A model generated the notes under the pieces. That model saw only the letters and a list, made by a program, of their open reading frames with translations. It did not search any database and had not been told where the DNA came from. The translations under genes and the position numbers were made by a program. From Flavobacterium sp. SH_e (GTDB lineage: Bacteria; Bacteroidota; Bacteroidia; Flavobacteriales; Flavobacteriaceae), in contig NZ_JAOVZN010000005.1 in assembly GCF_025717045.1 (NCBI RefSeq), positions 186,001 through 250,000 on the forward strand: a DNA stretch of 64,000 nt, written 5' to 3'. Shown one piece after another: positions 34,329-44,300 of this stretch. Numbering within the stretch: position 1 is the first letter of the stretch; the number at the start of each line of letters is the position of its first letter.

Positions 34329-36500
34329 ATGATGATAAAAAATTACTATTTTTTATTTTTATTCTTTATTGTTAATTTAATTAACGCGCAGTCTGGATGT
34401 TTCAATGTTGATTTCTCAGAAGCCAACTTTGATGGATGGAGACCTTTTTATGGTTCCAGAGAAAATCCTAGTGCAAATAAAGGACAAAATATTGACCACC
34501 ACATGATTATGGATGTTGGTGTTACAGATGAACATGTTGCTGTTTGCGGGGGCGAACTTTTTACTGTTCCGCCAGGTGAAACTTATTCTGCAAGATTAGG
34601 TAACGATAAAGGTGGAAATGAAGCAGAAAGACTTGTATATGACATAAATGTAACGGAAGACAATAATCTTTTTATCTACAAATACGCCGTTGTACTAGAA
34701 GATGGTGGACATGAAAAAGATGCACAACCCAATTTCGAAGTAAAAATTGTGGATGAAAAAGGTTTTGAAATTGATCCTTTATGCGGGGTTTATCGTGTAA
34801 GTTCTGGTGAGCCTAATCAGAATGCGAATGTTTGCGGTGAAATATATTGGACACAATGGAACACAGTTGGAATTAACCTTGCCAATTATGTAGGTAAAAA
34901 AGTATCTATTGAGTTTACAACCAAGGATTGTGGTTTTCAGGTACACTTTGGTTATGCTTATATATCTGCAAAGTGTAGTAAATTAAAAATCAATGTTGGT
35001 GTTTGTTCTGATGGAAATAATTTCACTTTAACGGCTCCTACAGGATTTGTTTCTTATTTGTGGACCTATAAAGGTCAAGTTGTAGGCACTCCTTCTCAAA
35101 CTATTGATTTGCCTTTAGCAGATTATCCGGCAGGTTCAACTTTTGAATGTCTTTTAACTTCTTTCAACAACGGAAATACCTGTCAATCTACAATTCAAGC
35201 GACACTTTCAAGCCCTACTGTTATAACTCCCGATTTTGCAATTTCAAAACCTTGTAAAGTTGACTACAATACTTTATCGCCAATTGCTTTTCAAGATAAA
35301 ACTAAAATTGTAAGCGGAATAATTAATAAATGGGAATGGGATTTTGGCGATGGAAAAAAATCTGGATTGGCAAATCCGAGCCATATTTTTGAAAACTCTG
35401 GCGATTATATCGTTTCACTAACCGTTTATTCAGATACAGGATGTTCTGCTTTTATATCTAAACCAATTCATATTGAAAACAATCCAATTCTAAAACCTGA
35501 CGTACCTGAAGTTCAAACCTATTGCACTTATCCTGTAATAACAATTGCGACACTTGATACAAATGGACAAGAATTAAAATGGTTTGATACTGATTTATCT
35601 ACAGAAGAACTTCCTGAAACTACTAAAATTCCAAAAAATAGAGACATATATTGTGCTATTTTGAAAGATGGCTGTATTGGTCCAAGAACCAAAGTTACGA
35701 TTGTCCTTAATTCTGCAGCTCCAGTTATAGGTGATAAAGTCCAATCATTTTGTTTAAGCGAAGAACCTACAATTGCTGATCTTAAAGTTCAAGGAACTCA
35801 AATCATGTGGTATAATGCAGAAGAAGGTGGAACTCAGCTAAACACTTCTACCCCGCTAAAAAATAATGTCACTTATTACGCTTCCAATTTTGATCCAAAT
35901 ATTAACTGCGGAAGTCCTAGATGGGGAATTAAAGCTGTACTAAATCAGAATTCGTCAGTACTTGCACCAGACTTTACTCAAGAGTTTTGTTCTAAGCAAG
36001 AATTTACTATTCGTGATTTAAATTATTACAATGCTGCAGTAAGATATTATAGCAGTATAAATGATAAAACTCCATTGGCGCACACAACAGTTTTAGAAAA
36101 CGAAACAACCTATTATGCTGCCATTCGAGATGGGGAAACTAAATGTGAAAGTGACACGCGTACCGTAATAAATGTAAAGATTCTTCCTTGCGAAGTAACT
36201 ATATATAATTTGATTACGATTGACAATAACACTTCAAACGATCATTTAGAAATTCAAGACATTGAATATTTTCCAAACAACTCAATTCAAATTTTCAACC
36301 GATTTGGGCAACTGGTTTATAAAATGTCTGGGTATGGAATTGATCAAAATTATTTTTACGGCCGAGCCAATGCTGGAGAAGTTTTTAGAAAAGATGAAAA
36401 ACTGCCTACCGGATCTTATTTTTATATACTGAATTACAAAAAAAGAGATCTAACCGATGCAACAAAAAAAGGCTTTTTATATATACACAATAATGGGTAG
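34329..36500 (+). CDS. Large secreted PKD-domain protein with type IX (type B) sorting C-terminus
   Basis: The 723-residue protein has a signal peptide ending INAQSGC. Residues about 22-220 form a jelly-roll-like domain (CFNVDFSEANFDGWRPFYGS). Residues about 300-385 are a PKD domain (NKWEWDFGDGKKSGLANPSH, DYIVSLTVYS). Ig-like PKD/SprB-type repeats follow (about 390-625), and a gliding-motility-type C-terminal domain (SIQIFNRFGQLVYKMSGYG, LPTGSYFYILNY) targets it to the type IX system. It overlaps sprF-like 36493 by 8 bp, so the pair is co-translated: surface adhesin plus dedicated SprF/PorP partner. Confidence 0.88.
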   Translation: MMIKNYYFLFLFFIVNLINAQSGCFNVDFSEANFDGWRPFYGSRENPSANKGQNIDHHMIMDVGVTDEHVAVCGGELFTVPPGETYSARLGNDKGGNEAERLVYDINVTEDNNLFIYKYAVVLEDGGHEKDAQPNFEVKIVDEKGFEIDPLCGVYRVSSGEPNQNANVCGEIYWTQWNTVGINLANYVGKKVSIEFTTKDCGFQVHFGYAYISAKCSKLKINVGVCSDGNNFTLTAPTGFVSYLWTYKGQVVGTPSQTIDLPLADYPAGSTFECLLTSFNNGNTCQSTIQATLSSPTVITPDFAISKPCKVDYNTLSPIAFQDKTKIVSGIINKWEWDFGDGKKSGLANPSHIFENSGDYIVSLTVYSDTGCSAFISKPIHIENNPILKPDVPEVQTYCTYPVITIATLDTNGQELKWFDTDLSTEELPETTKIPKNRDIYCAILKDGCIGPRTKVTIVLNSAAPVIGDKVQSFCLSEEPTIADLKVQGTQIMWYNAEEGGTQLNTSTPLKNNVTYYASNFDPNINCGSPRWGIKAVLNQNSSVLAPDFTQEFCSKQEFTIRDLNYYNAAVRYYSSINDKTPLAHTTVLENETTYYAAIRDGETKCESDTRTVINVKILPCEVTIYNLITIDNNTSNDHLEIQDIEYFPNNSIQIFNRFGQLVYKMSGYGIDQNYFYGRANAGEVFRKDEKLPTGSYFYILNYKKRDLTDATKKGFLYIHNNG

Positions 36501-37419
36501 AACTTTTACAAAAAATATATTTTTTATTGCAATTATTATATTTTCAATACATAATATTCAAGCTCAAAACGACGCTAAATTATCTATTTTTAATTATAAT
36601 CCTTTGTTTTACAATCCAGCTTTTGCAGGTTCAGCAGATGGACTTAATATTGTCGGAATGTACTCAAGCCAATGGGTTGGTTTTGAAGGTGCACCAAAAA
36701 CACAATATTTGTCTGTAGATACTAAATCATTACAAAAAATTGGATACGGTATTAGCCTATATCACGATGCAATAGGGCCTACACGAGAATATAATCTGGA
36801 AGGAAATTTTGCATATTACATTAAATTGGATAGAAAATACAAGTTAGTTCTTGGTATTAAATCGGGGATTAACTCTTTTAATGTCAACAAAAACAACTTA
36901 GACATTCAGGAACCTGGAGAAGAAATAAGCAATTTCAATCAAGAAAGCAGAACGTCACCTATTTTTGGAGCTGGTGCAAATTTTTATTCTGATAAATTTT
37001 TTATCGGAGTTTCAAGTCCAAATTTACTGCAAGCTAGTTATAGCAATCCTGATGGTACAACACTTTCCAGCAGAAAAAATTATTATTATACCAATTTCGG
37101 ATATCAATTTGAAATTAGAAGAGATATTACTTTAACTCCTGCCCTTTTAGCACGTATAACTCCTGGAGCTCCTGTAAGTGTTTTAACTTCTCTAAATTAT
37201 AATTATTTAAACAAATACTTAGCTTCTGTCAATTTTGATTATAACGCCAGCGCTGGTGTCTTTTTAGGAATTCAGCTTATTGATGATTTAAAAGTGGGAT
37301 ATGCTTATGATATTTCTACAACTAAATTCAGCAACTACAATAATGGCTCACATACTTTCTTCTTAAGTTATACTCTTCTTAATGAGAATAGCGAAAAATG
37401 CACTTGTCATCTATACTAA
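36493..37419 (+). CDS. PorP/SprF-family type IX secretion membrane protein
   Basis: The 308-residue protein from ATG 36493 (MGRTFTKNIFFIAIIIFSI, signal ending IQAQND) is an outer-membrane barrel of the PorP/SprF family: LSIFNYNPLFYNPAFAGSAD, GMYSSQWVGFEGAPKTQYLS and a C-terminal YAYDISTTKFSNYNNGSHT. SprF proteins attach or export a cognate adhesin, here the PKD protein encoded just upstream with ATGGGTAG overlap. The longer frame from 36457 lies inside the upstream coding sequence and would remove the signal peptide from the N-terminus. Confidence 0.93.
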   Translation: MGRTFTKNIFFIAIIIFSIHNIQAQNDAKLSIFNYNPLFYNPAFAGSADGLNIVGMYSSQWVGFEGAPKTQYLSVDTKSLQKIGYGISLYHDAIGPTREYNLEGNFAYYIKLDRKYKLVLGIKSGINSFNVNKNNLDIQEPGEEISNFNQESRTSPIFGAGANFYSDKFFIGVSSPNLLQASYSNPDGTTLSSRKNYYYTNFGYQFEIRRDITLTPALLARITPGAPVSVLTSLNYNYLNKYLASVNFDYNASAGVFLGIQLIDDLKVGYAYDISTTKFSNYNNGSHTFFLSYTLLNENSEKCTCHLY

Positions 37420-37425
37420 AAAAAA

Positions 37426-37522
37426 CATATACTTCATTGCATTCTAATAGATTCTGGTGATTTAGATTTGTTGGGGGTCAAATTTAAAGTTTGAATAATT
37501 TATAGACACAATGAAGTATATG
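37426..37522. repeat. 14-bp perfect inverted repeat enclosing an inner dyad, between convergent genes
   Basis: CATATACTTCATTG (37426-37439) and its exact complement CAATGAAGTATATG (37509-37522) enclose 69 bases that hold TTGGGGG and an inner palindrome TCAAATTTAAAGTTTGA. Confidence 0.7.
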
Positions 37523-37526
37523 GAAA

Positions 37527-38129
37527 TTATTTTTTCAGGTCTTTTTTCTTTTCAAAAAGTCCGTTGAATAAGCCTTTGCTTACCTTGTTTTTATCATCCT
37601 TTCCTGTGGCAATCAGATGATCGATGTATTCCATGTATGTTTTCTTTCTTTCTTCAAGAAAGCCAACTAAATATTCTTCAGAAGCGTGCATTCCGCTGGT
37701 TTCTTCAATCTGAAGAAGTTTTTTATACAAAGGCTCAATAAATTTGACAATAATGTCATTTGGAACAGATTTTCGCGTTCCAAAAAAGCCCACGATTTCA
37801 CCATCTGTATCTGCTACAATTTTAAAATCGGTTACAACCCAGTAATAACGGCCTGTTTTAGCCATGTTTTTTATAATCACATGAATATTTTCACTTGACT
37901 TAATACTGTCCCATAAAAATTTAAAAATGACTTTTGGCATATCCGGATGTCTCACAATGTTATGAGGCTGTCCAACAAGTTCAAATTCGTCATAACCAGA
38001 AACATCTATAAAGTCTTCATTGGCATATAAAATGGTTCCTTTTTTATCTGTTTTACTAAGCAATACTTTATTTTTATTCCAATCTACTTCTCTATCAGAA
38101 GGTGTTGGACGGTTTAGTTTGGCATCCAT
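37527..38129 (-). CDS. Single-PAS-domain sensor protein (Aer-like PAS)
   Basis: The 200-residue protein has one PAS domain (residues about 18-135): LSKTDKKGTILYANEDFIDV, SGYDEFELVGQPHNIVRHPD, MPKVIFKFLWDSI and GRYYWVVTDFKIV. This is the Aer/chemoreceptor subtype with the HNIVRHPDMP motif. A 65-residue helical, charged tail follows, with no kinase, methyl-accepting or nucleotide-cyclase domain. No signal peptide or membrane segment is present. It lies 108 bp downstream of the membrane protein gene on the same strand, suggesting a split sensor pair. Ligand (FAD, haem or none) is unknown. Confidence 0.82.
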   Translation of the reverse strand: MDAKLNRPTPSDREVDWNKNKVLLSKTDKKGTILYANEDFIDVSGYDEFELVGQPHNIVRHPDMPKVIFKFLWDSIKSSENIHVIIKNMAKTGRYYWVVTDFKIVADTDGEIVGFFGTRKSVPNDIIVKFIEPLYKKLLQIEETSGMHASEEYLVGFLEERKKTYMEYIDHLIATGKDDKNKVSKGLFNGLFEKKKDLKK

Positions 38130-38209
38130 AAATTTTACATTTAAATTAAACTACAGTTCAATTATGAAAAAATACAACAGGTCTAAAATTCATCTTGTTT
38201 TTGAATACT

Positions 38210-38231
38210 AATCCCGATTTTCATCGGGATT
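38210..38231. terminator. Hairpin AATCCCGAT/ATCGGGATT between the membrane-sensor and PAS genes
   Basis: Perfect 9-bp stem with a TTTC loop, 7 bp after the stop codon of the membrane protein (minus strand). Without a strong T-run on the minus strand it may only partly stop transcription into the PAS gene. Confidence 0.6.
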
Positions 38232-38237
38232 ATACTT

Positions 38238-39092
38238 TTAATTTCTGCTATTTGTTGATTTAACATGAATATCATTAACCAAATCGTCGATTTTCTTGGC
38301 ACTTTCTCTCATCATTTCCAGATAAGTAAGCAATTTATCATTATCGGTATGCCCTTTTGAAACATCAATTAGTTTTAAAACTGAATTTACAGGAAGTTTT
38401 AAGTCTAAAGTTGTTCGATGAATAAAATCATTGTAGTCTTTTGTAGCAGACATTGAGCTATATTTAGCAGAAGCTAATTTCATGTTTTCCAATTCATATT
38501 CATCAGAAATTTTAGAGATATGGTTTTCGCTATGCTCTTTAAAATAATAAGCCCAATAACCATTCATAAGGAATACTACAGCAGCCAGAACGGTATGAAT
38601 AATTAAAGTTTCTAGATCAAAATTTACTTGAGAAAAATAAACCTGAAGTCCATTTGCATCATTATAAATATAGTTTTGAAGATATGCTAATCCTGCGTGA
38701 TGAAGAACTACCAATAAAGTCAGTGGAATTTGAAGTCTCCAATTTTGGTAAATAATCAAGATTGTACTTGCAATAAATACTGTAAAATGCATTTCAAACA
38801 TTCCATGCATTTGATAAATATACTGCGCCATAAAAATAGCTAGAACAATTGACAAAACGTATTGGTAAAATTTAGAATTTTTCATAAAAAATTTAGCGGA
38901 GTAGTAAGCTAAAAGATTCAACGTTCCAACACCTACGCCAATTTCGAAAGTGTCATACTTAAAGGATAAAGCAATACCGAGAAGGAAATAAACTGCAAGA
39001 ACATAATTAATAATCGTATCCGATTTTTGTGTCATTGTAGACATAAAACTGTGCAAGTAGTCTTGCTCGTTTAAACTAGCTTTTGTTTTCAT
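38238..39092 (-). CDS. Membrane sensor-like protein with degenerate histidine-kinase dimerisation helix and no ATPase
   Basis: The 284-residue protein has about six membrane helices (residues 25-190), including MHFTVFIASTILIIYQNWRL and a following VVLHHAGLAYLQ, a pattern also seen in some chemoreceptor and kinase input domains. Residues about 215-275 align with a HisKA helix: DFIHRTTLDLKLPVNSVLKL, where SHELRTPL would be expected but TLDLKLPV is found, so the phospho-accepting histidine is leucine. No catalytic ATPase domain follows. The protein therefore cannot act as a classical kinase; a dimerisation or scaffolding role with the PAS protein is inference. Confidence 0.72.
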   Translation of the reverse strand: MKTKASLNEQDYLHSFMSTMTQKSDTIINYVLAVYFLLGIALSFKYDTFEIGVGVGTLNLLAYYSAKFFMKNSKFYQYVLSIVLAIFMAQYIYQMHGMFEMHFTVFIASTILIIYQNWRLQIPLTLLVVLHHAGLAYLQNYIYNDANGLQVYFSQVNFDLETLIIHTVLAAVVFLMNGYWAYYFKEHSENHISKISDEYELENMKLASAKYSSMSATKDYNDFIHRTTLDLKLPVNSVLKLIDVSKGHTDNDKLLTYLEMMRESAKKIDDLVNDIHVKSTNSRN

Positions 39093-39122
39093 GGTTTGTT
39101 AAGATTTAGGTTTTGGAAATAG

Positions 39123-39722
39123 TTATTTAGTACATTTTGGTAATGAACATCCGTAAGCCTTGAGGGCTAAAGCGGTAAAAGAAGGATTATCTTTTCTGCT
39201 GAGTAAAGAATCGATAGCCATTTGGGCATAATTACTTTTTGCGTCGGTGCAATATCTTGTTTTATTATAATTGCCTCGATAATATAAATTATGTGATGGA
39301 TCTAGCAAAACAGCTTGAGGCGTCGAGAAAACACCACATTTTTCAGCTATAGATTCATCAAAATAAACAGGGATTTTGGCGTCGAACTTTTGCTGAATTT
39401 CATCAATAGTAAAATTCCTTTGTTTGTTTAAAACCACAATTTTAAAATTGATTCTGTCGCCATATTTTTTTATCAACCCACTTACATGCGGAACATTGAA
39501 TCTTGAACAGGGACAATCTGGATTAAAAAAATGTATAAAAATTGGTTTATTATCAAATGCACAGCATGGTCCTAATTCGATTTGGGAACCCATCGCAATA
39601 GCGTGATAATTTTTTGGAATTGGTGTTGGAAGACTGTATTTAAACTCATTCTGCCAAAATAAATAACCAATTGCAAGAAGTAAAAATGTAAACCATAAGC
39701 TTAGAAGTAATTTTTTCTTCAT
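39123..39722 (-). CDS. Membrane-anchored thioredoxin-like protein with CPC motif
   Basis: The 199-residue protein has an N-terminal membrane anchor (LLLSLWFTFLLLAIGYLFW) and a thioredoxin-like fold: IFIHFFNPDCPCSRFNVPHV, INFKIVVLNKQRNF, and CGVFSTPQAVLLDPSHNLYY with cis-Pro-like TP. The C-P-C arrangement is unlike the classical CxxC. It resembles DUF6436/TlpA-type proteins. It lies 30 bp upstream of the membrane sensor on the same strand, so the three genes 39.7-37.5 kb may form one transcript. Role in redox sensing is inference. Confidence 0.78.
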   Translation of the reverse strand: MKKKLLLSLWFTFLLLAIGYLFWQNEFKYSLPTPIPKNYHAIAMGSQIELGPCCAFDNKPIFIHFFNPDCPCSRFNVPHVSGLIKKYGDRINFKIVVLNKQRNFTIDEIQQKFDAKIPVYFDESIAEKCGVFSTPQAVLLDPSHNLYYRGNYNKTRYCTDAKSNYAQMAIDSLLSRKDNPSFTALALKAYGCSLPKCTK

Positions 39723-40098
39723 AGATCATTTTTTTAATAGTTTTAAACAACAAAAAATAAACACTTGTTAATATAATTATTTCCTTATATTCTTTAAAAA
39801 ACTAAAAAACTACTCCTATTCGCACATTTTAACAATAATACTTTCGAATAAAGATTGCATTATCGCATAAATCAATCATTTTGTTTAACGTACCAATGTT
39901 ACAAATAAAATCGATAAACTGCAAAAAAAATCAGACAAAATGCATTAAAAAAATTCAAATTAAGAACTGGTCTAACTTCAGATAGTTATAAAATATCTTC
40001 CAGCCTTTTTGTTTATTGGGTTTAAGTTTTATTCTTCATTGAAAAAAAATTAATCTTTTATTAAACCTTTTGATCTTTTTTTAGTCTAACTGCAAACC

Positions 40099-40112
40099 TT
40101 TGTACATACAAA
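40099..40112. promoter_or_regulatory. Candidate operator palindrome upstream of the efflux operon
   Basis: TTTGTACATACAAA: perfect 6-bp arms around CA, 44 bp upstream of the -7 box. No regulator gene is adjacent, so this is a suggestion only. Confidence 0.35.
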
Positions 40113-40155
40113 TGTTAAATAAAAGCTAACAGCCTCCGATTTCACAACAAAAAGT

Positions 40156-40163
40156 TAAATTTG
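40156..40163 (+). promoter_or_regulatory. Predicted -7 box (TAAATTTG) of the RND efflux operon
   Basis: Consensus match, giving a leader of roughly 45 nt before ATG 40212. Confidence 0.5.
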
Positions 40164-40211
40164 TAAGGTTACTAAAAACACAAAACTAAAATCTATATTC
40201 ACCTCATTTTT

Positions 40212-41276
40212 ATGAAAGTAAAACACCTCATTTACACTCTTTTAATTATAACAATTGGAGGTTTTATCACCTACAGAATTATATCTAATAAAGGTAAAAA
40301 CGAAGACTCTAAAAAATTTAACGACAAAGATTCTCCAACAACTGTTAATGGAACTGTAATAAAAACTGCCACTTTTGACAATAATTTGTCACTTACTGGT
40401 TCTATTGAAGCAAATGAACAAGTAGAAATACATAGTGAGGTTTCTGGAATTGTAGAGGGGATATTTTTTAATGAAGGAAGTTATGTGACAAAAGGCCAAG
40501 TGCTTTTTAAAGTTAACGATATTGAATTAAGAGCTCAATTAAGACAAGCTGTAACTAAAGAAGGTTTGGCAGCAGAAAACGAAAGAAGAGCAAAACTATT
40601 GCTTCAAAAAGAAGCTATTAGCCAAGAAGAAGCTGACGTTGCAAGAGCAGATCATGCTTCAGCTCAAGCACAAAGCCAATTAATTAGAGCACAAATTTCT
40701 AAAACATCTGTACGTGCTCCTTTTTCAGGAAAAATTGGATTACGTTCTATTTCTCCTGGAACTTATATTACGCCAACAGTTTTAGTAGCTAAATTGGTAA
40801 ATACTGGCAAATTGAAAATTACATTCTCAATTCCAGAAAAATACGCTTCTCAAGTAAAAAACGGATCTATTATAGATTTTACCGTTTCTGGTTCAGACAA
40901 GACTTATAATGCTAAGATTTATGCAATAGAACCAGAAGTTGCTGTTGCGACTCGTACGCTTCAAATTCGTGCGATTGCTGATAATACAGACGGTAAGCTT
41001 TTCCCTGGAACTTTTGCAGATATCAAATTGCCTTTAAATATTATTAAGGATGCTATCGTTGTACCTTCTCAGGCTATCATTCCTATTCAAGACGGTAAAA
41101 AAGTATTTGTTGCCGATCACGGAAAAGCAAAAGAAGTAATGGTTGATGCCACAACAAGAACCGATTCTTCAATTTTGATTTTATCAGGATTAAAAGCGGG
41201 AGACACTTTAATTACAAGCGGTGTTATGTCATTAAAAAATGAATCGCCAATTAAAGTAAAAGTAAAAGTAAAATAA
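40212..41276 (+). CDS. RND efflux periplasmic adaptor (membrane fusion protein)
   Basis: The 354-residue protein has an N-terminal membrane anchor (LIYTLLIITIGGFITYRII) and typical adaptor parts: barrel-lipoyl strand NNLSLTGSIEANEQVEIHSE, lipoyl motif VTKGQVLFKVNDIELRAQL, a coiled-coil hairpin (residues about 105-155) and RAPFSGKIGLRSISPGTYIT. It links the inner-membrane pump to TolC. First gene of a three-gene operon with pump and outer-membrane channel; substrates cannot be inferred. Confidence 0.93.
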   Translation: MKVKHLIYTLLIITIGGFITYRIISNKGKNEDSKKFNDKDSPTTVNGTVIKTATFDNNLSLTGSIEANEQVEIHSEVSGIVEGIFFNEGSYVTKGQVLFKVNDIELRAQLRQAVTKEGLAAENERRAKLLLQKEAISQEEADVARADHASAQAQSQLIRAQISKTSVRAPFSGKIGLRSISPGTYITPTVLVAKLVNTGKLKITFSIPEKYASQVKNGSIIDFTVSGSDKTYNAKIYAIEPEVAVATRTLQIRAIADNTDGKLFPGTFADIKLPLNIIKDAIVVPSQAIIPIQDGKKVFVADHGKAKEVMVDATTRTDSSILILSGLKAGDTLITSGVMSLKNESPIKVKVKVK

Positions 41277-41350
41277 TTATGAGTTATGAGTTTTGGATTA
41301 TGAGTTAAAAGCTAAATCTAAAATCCGAACTCTAAAATCTAAAATCTCAC

Positions 41351-44300
41351 ATGAGTTTATCAACTACAAGTATAAAAAGGCCTGTTTTAACCATTGTACT
41401 GAATTTATTAATTATACTTTTCGGTTTTATTGGTTATACTTTTTTGGGTGTTCGAGAATTTCCTTCGATTGATCCTGCGCAGGTTTCCATTCGTACCAAT
41501 TACACGGGTGCCAATTCTGACATTATTGAGTCACAAATTACAGAACCTCTTGAAAAAGCAGTAAATGCGATCGATGGAATTAGAAATATTACTTCTTCTA
41601 GTAACCAAGGAAGCAGCAATATTACCATTGAGTTTAATCTTGATAAAGATTTAGAAGAAGCTGCTAATGATGTTCGTGACAAAGTTTCACAAGCAATTAG
41701 AAGTTTACCACAAGATATTGATGCTCCGCCAGTTGTATCTAAAGCAGATGCCGATAGTGAAGCTATCATTTCGATGACCGTTCAAAGTGATACCAGAAGT
41801 TCTTTAGAATTAAGCGATTATGCTGAGAACGTTATTTCGCAAAGACTAGAAACAATTCCAGGAGTTAGTGCTGTTCAAATTTGGGGACAAAAACGTTACG
41901 CAATGCGTTTATGGATTGATCCTGCAAAATTAGCCGCTTATGGCTGTACAGTTGCAGAAGTTCGTACAGCATTAAATGCACAAAACGTTGAATTGCCATC
42001 AGGAAAATTAACTGGAAACAGTACTGAATTAACAGTAAAAACAGTCGGAAACCTTTCTAAGCCAGAAGAATTCAACAATATTATCATTCGCACAGATGGT
42101 GATAAAATTATTCGTTTGAGCGATATTGGAGGTGCTGAATTGGGACCAGAAAATTTAGAAACTAAATTGAGCCAATCTGGACTTCCTTTAATTGGTTTGG
42201 CAATTGTACCAATGCCTGGAGCAAATTATTTAGATATTTCGAAAGAGTTTTATAAAAAATATGAAGCTTTAAAGAAAGATCTTCCGAAAGATATCAAACT
42301 TAATATTGCACTTGATAATACCATTTTCGTAAAGAAATCAGTACTTGAGGTTGCTGAAACTTTAGGAATTTCAATCATATTGGTAATCATTATTATTTAT
42401 CTATTCTTTAGAGATTGGGCAATTGCGTTTAGACCTTTAATAGACATTCCAGTTTCTTTGATTGCCACATTCTTTATCATGTGGATGTTTGGTTTTTCGA
42501 TTAACGTGTTAACTTTATTGGCAATTGTTTTGGCTACAGGTTTGGTTGTAGACGACGGAATTGTAGTTACGGAAAATATCTTCAAAAAAGTAGAAGAAGG
42601 AATGTCGCCAATTGAGGCTGCAATTAAAGGTTCAAATGAGATTTTCTACGCCGTAATTTCGATTTCAGTTACTTTGGCCGCAGTGTTTTTGCCTGTAATT
42701 TTCTTAGAAGGATTCGTTGGAAGATTATTTAGGGAATTTGGTGTTGTAATTGGTTCTGCCGTATTAATTTCTGCTTTTGTATCTCTGACTTTGACTCCAA
42801 TGTTGAATGCTTATTTAATGAAAGGCGGAGAACAGAAAAAATCTAAATTCTATATTAAAACAGAACCATTTTTCGAAAAAATGAATAGCAGTTATGCAGA
42901 AGCATTAACGAAATTTATGGGCAGAAAATGGATTAGTTTTCCAATTTTGATTGTTTGTTTCGGATTGATTTATCTGTTTTTTACGATTCTTCCAAAAGAA
43001 ACCGCTCCTTATGACGATAGAAGTTCTGTAACCATGCGTATGACAACTCCTGAGGGTTCTTCGTACGAATATACAGATCGTTTTATGCAAGAAATTTCTA
43101 AGCTGATTGACGACTCAATTCCAGAGAAAAAAGTAGCTTTAGTTATTACATCTCCTGGATTTAGCTCAAATTCGGTAAACAGCGGATTGGTTCGTTTGAC
43201 TTTAAAAGATGTTGACGAAAGAGAGAAATCTCAAAAAGACATTGCCGACAAATTAACGAAATGGACGAAGCAATATCCAAATGCAAAAACCTCAGTTACG
43301 CAGCAACCAACAATTGCTGTAAACAGACGTGGAGGTTTACCAATTCAATACATTATTCAAGCTCCAAATTTTGATAAATTAAGAGAAAAGATTCCGTTGT
43401 TTATGGCTGAAGTTGGAAAAAGCGATGTTTTTTCTACAACTGATGTAAATTTGAAATTTAACAAGCCTGAAATCAACGTAACTATTGACCGTGCAAAAGC
43501 AGAAAGTTTAGGGATTTCTATTTTGGATATCGCACAAACTTTACAACTTTCTTTAAGTGGGCAACGTTTTGGATATTTCATTAAAAACGGAAAACAATAT
43601 CAAGTAATTGGGCAATTTGACCAAAAAGACAGATCTAAACCTTTGGATTTGACTTCTATGTTTGTAAAAAACAAAAACGGAGAATTGATACAAATGGACA
43701 ACGTTGTAAATGTATACGAACAAAGTAACCCACCGCAGTTGTATCACAACAACCGTTATATGTCAGCTACTGTTGCCGCAGGTTTAGCTCCTGGAAAAAG
43801 TATGGGCGACGGAATTCAGGAAATGGACAGAATTAAAGCAAAAGTCTTAGACGAAAGCTTTACAACTGATTTAGCTGGAGAGTCTCGAGATTTCGTAGAA
43901 AGCAGTTCTAATACTTCTTTCGCTTTTGGATTAGCTTTATTGTTAATTTTCTTAATTCTTGCAGCTCAATTCGAAAGTTTTATCGATCCGTTTATTATCA
44001 TCTTAACAGTTCCAATGGCGGTTGCAGGAGCTTTATTCTCGCTTTGGTTATTCAATCAAACTTGGAATATCTTTAGCCAGATTGGTACCGTAATGTTGAT
44101 TGGTCTGGTAACCAAAAATGGTATTTTGATAGTCGAATTTGCCAATCAATTACGGGAACAGGGAAAACCTAAATTAGAAGCTATTTTAGAAGCTTCAGAA
44201 GCACGTTTACGTCCAATTTTAATGACGAGTTTAGCTATTGCATTAGGAGCGCTTCCAATTGCAATGTCGCTTGGAGCTGCATCAACTAGTAGAATTGGTA

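Larger units (their letters stand above)
39723..40211. other. 489-bp non-coding region between divergent thioredoxin-like and efflux genes
   Basis: Very A+T rich and with no credible gene. It contains the efflux promoter box (40156-40163) and a TTTGTA-CA-TACAAA palindrome at 40099-40112 that may be an operator. Confidence 0.6.
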
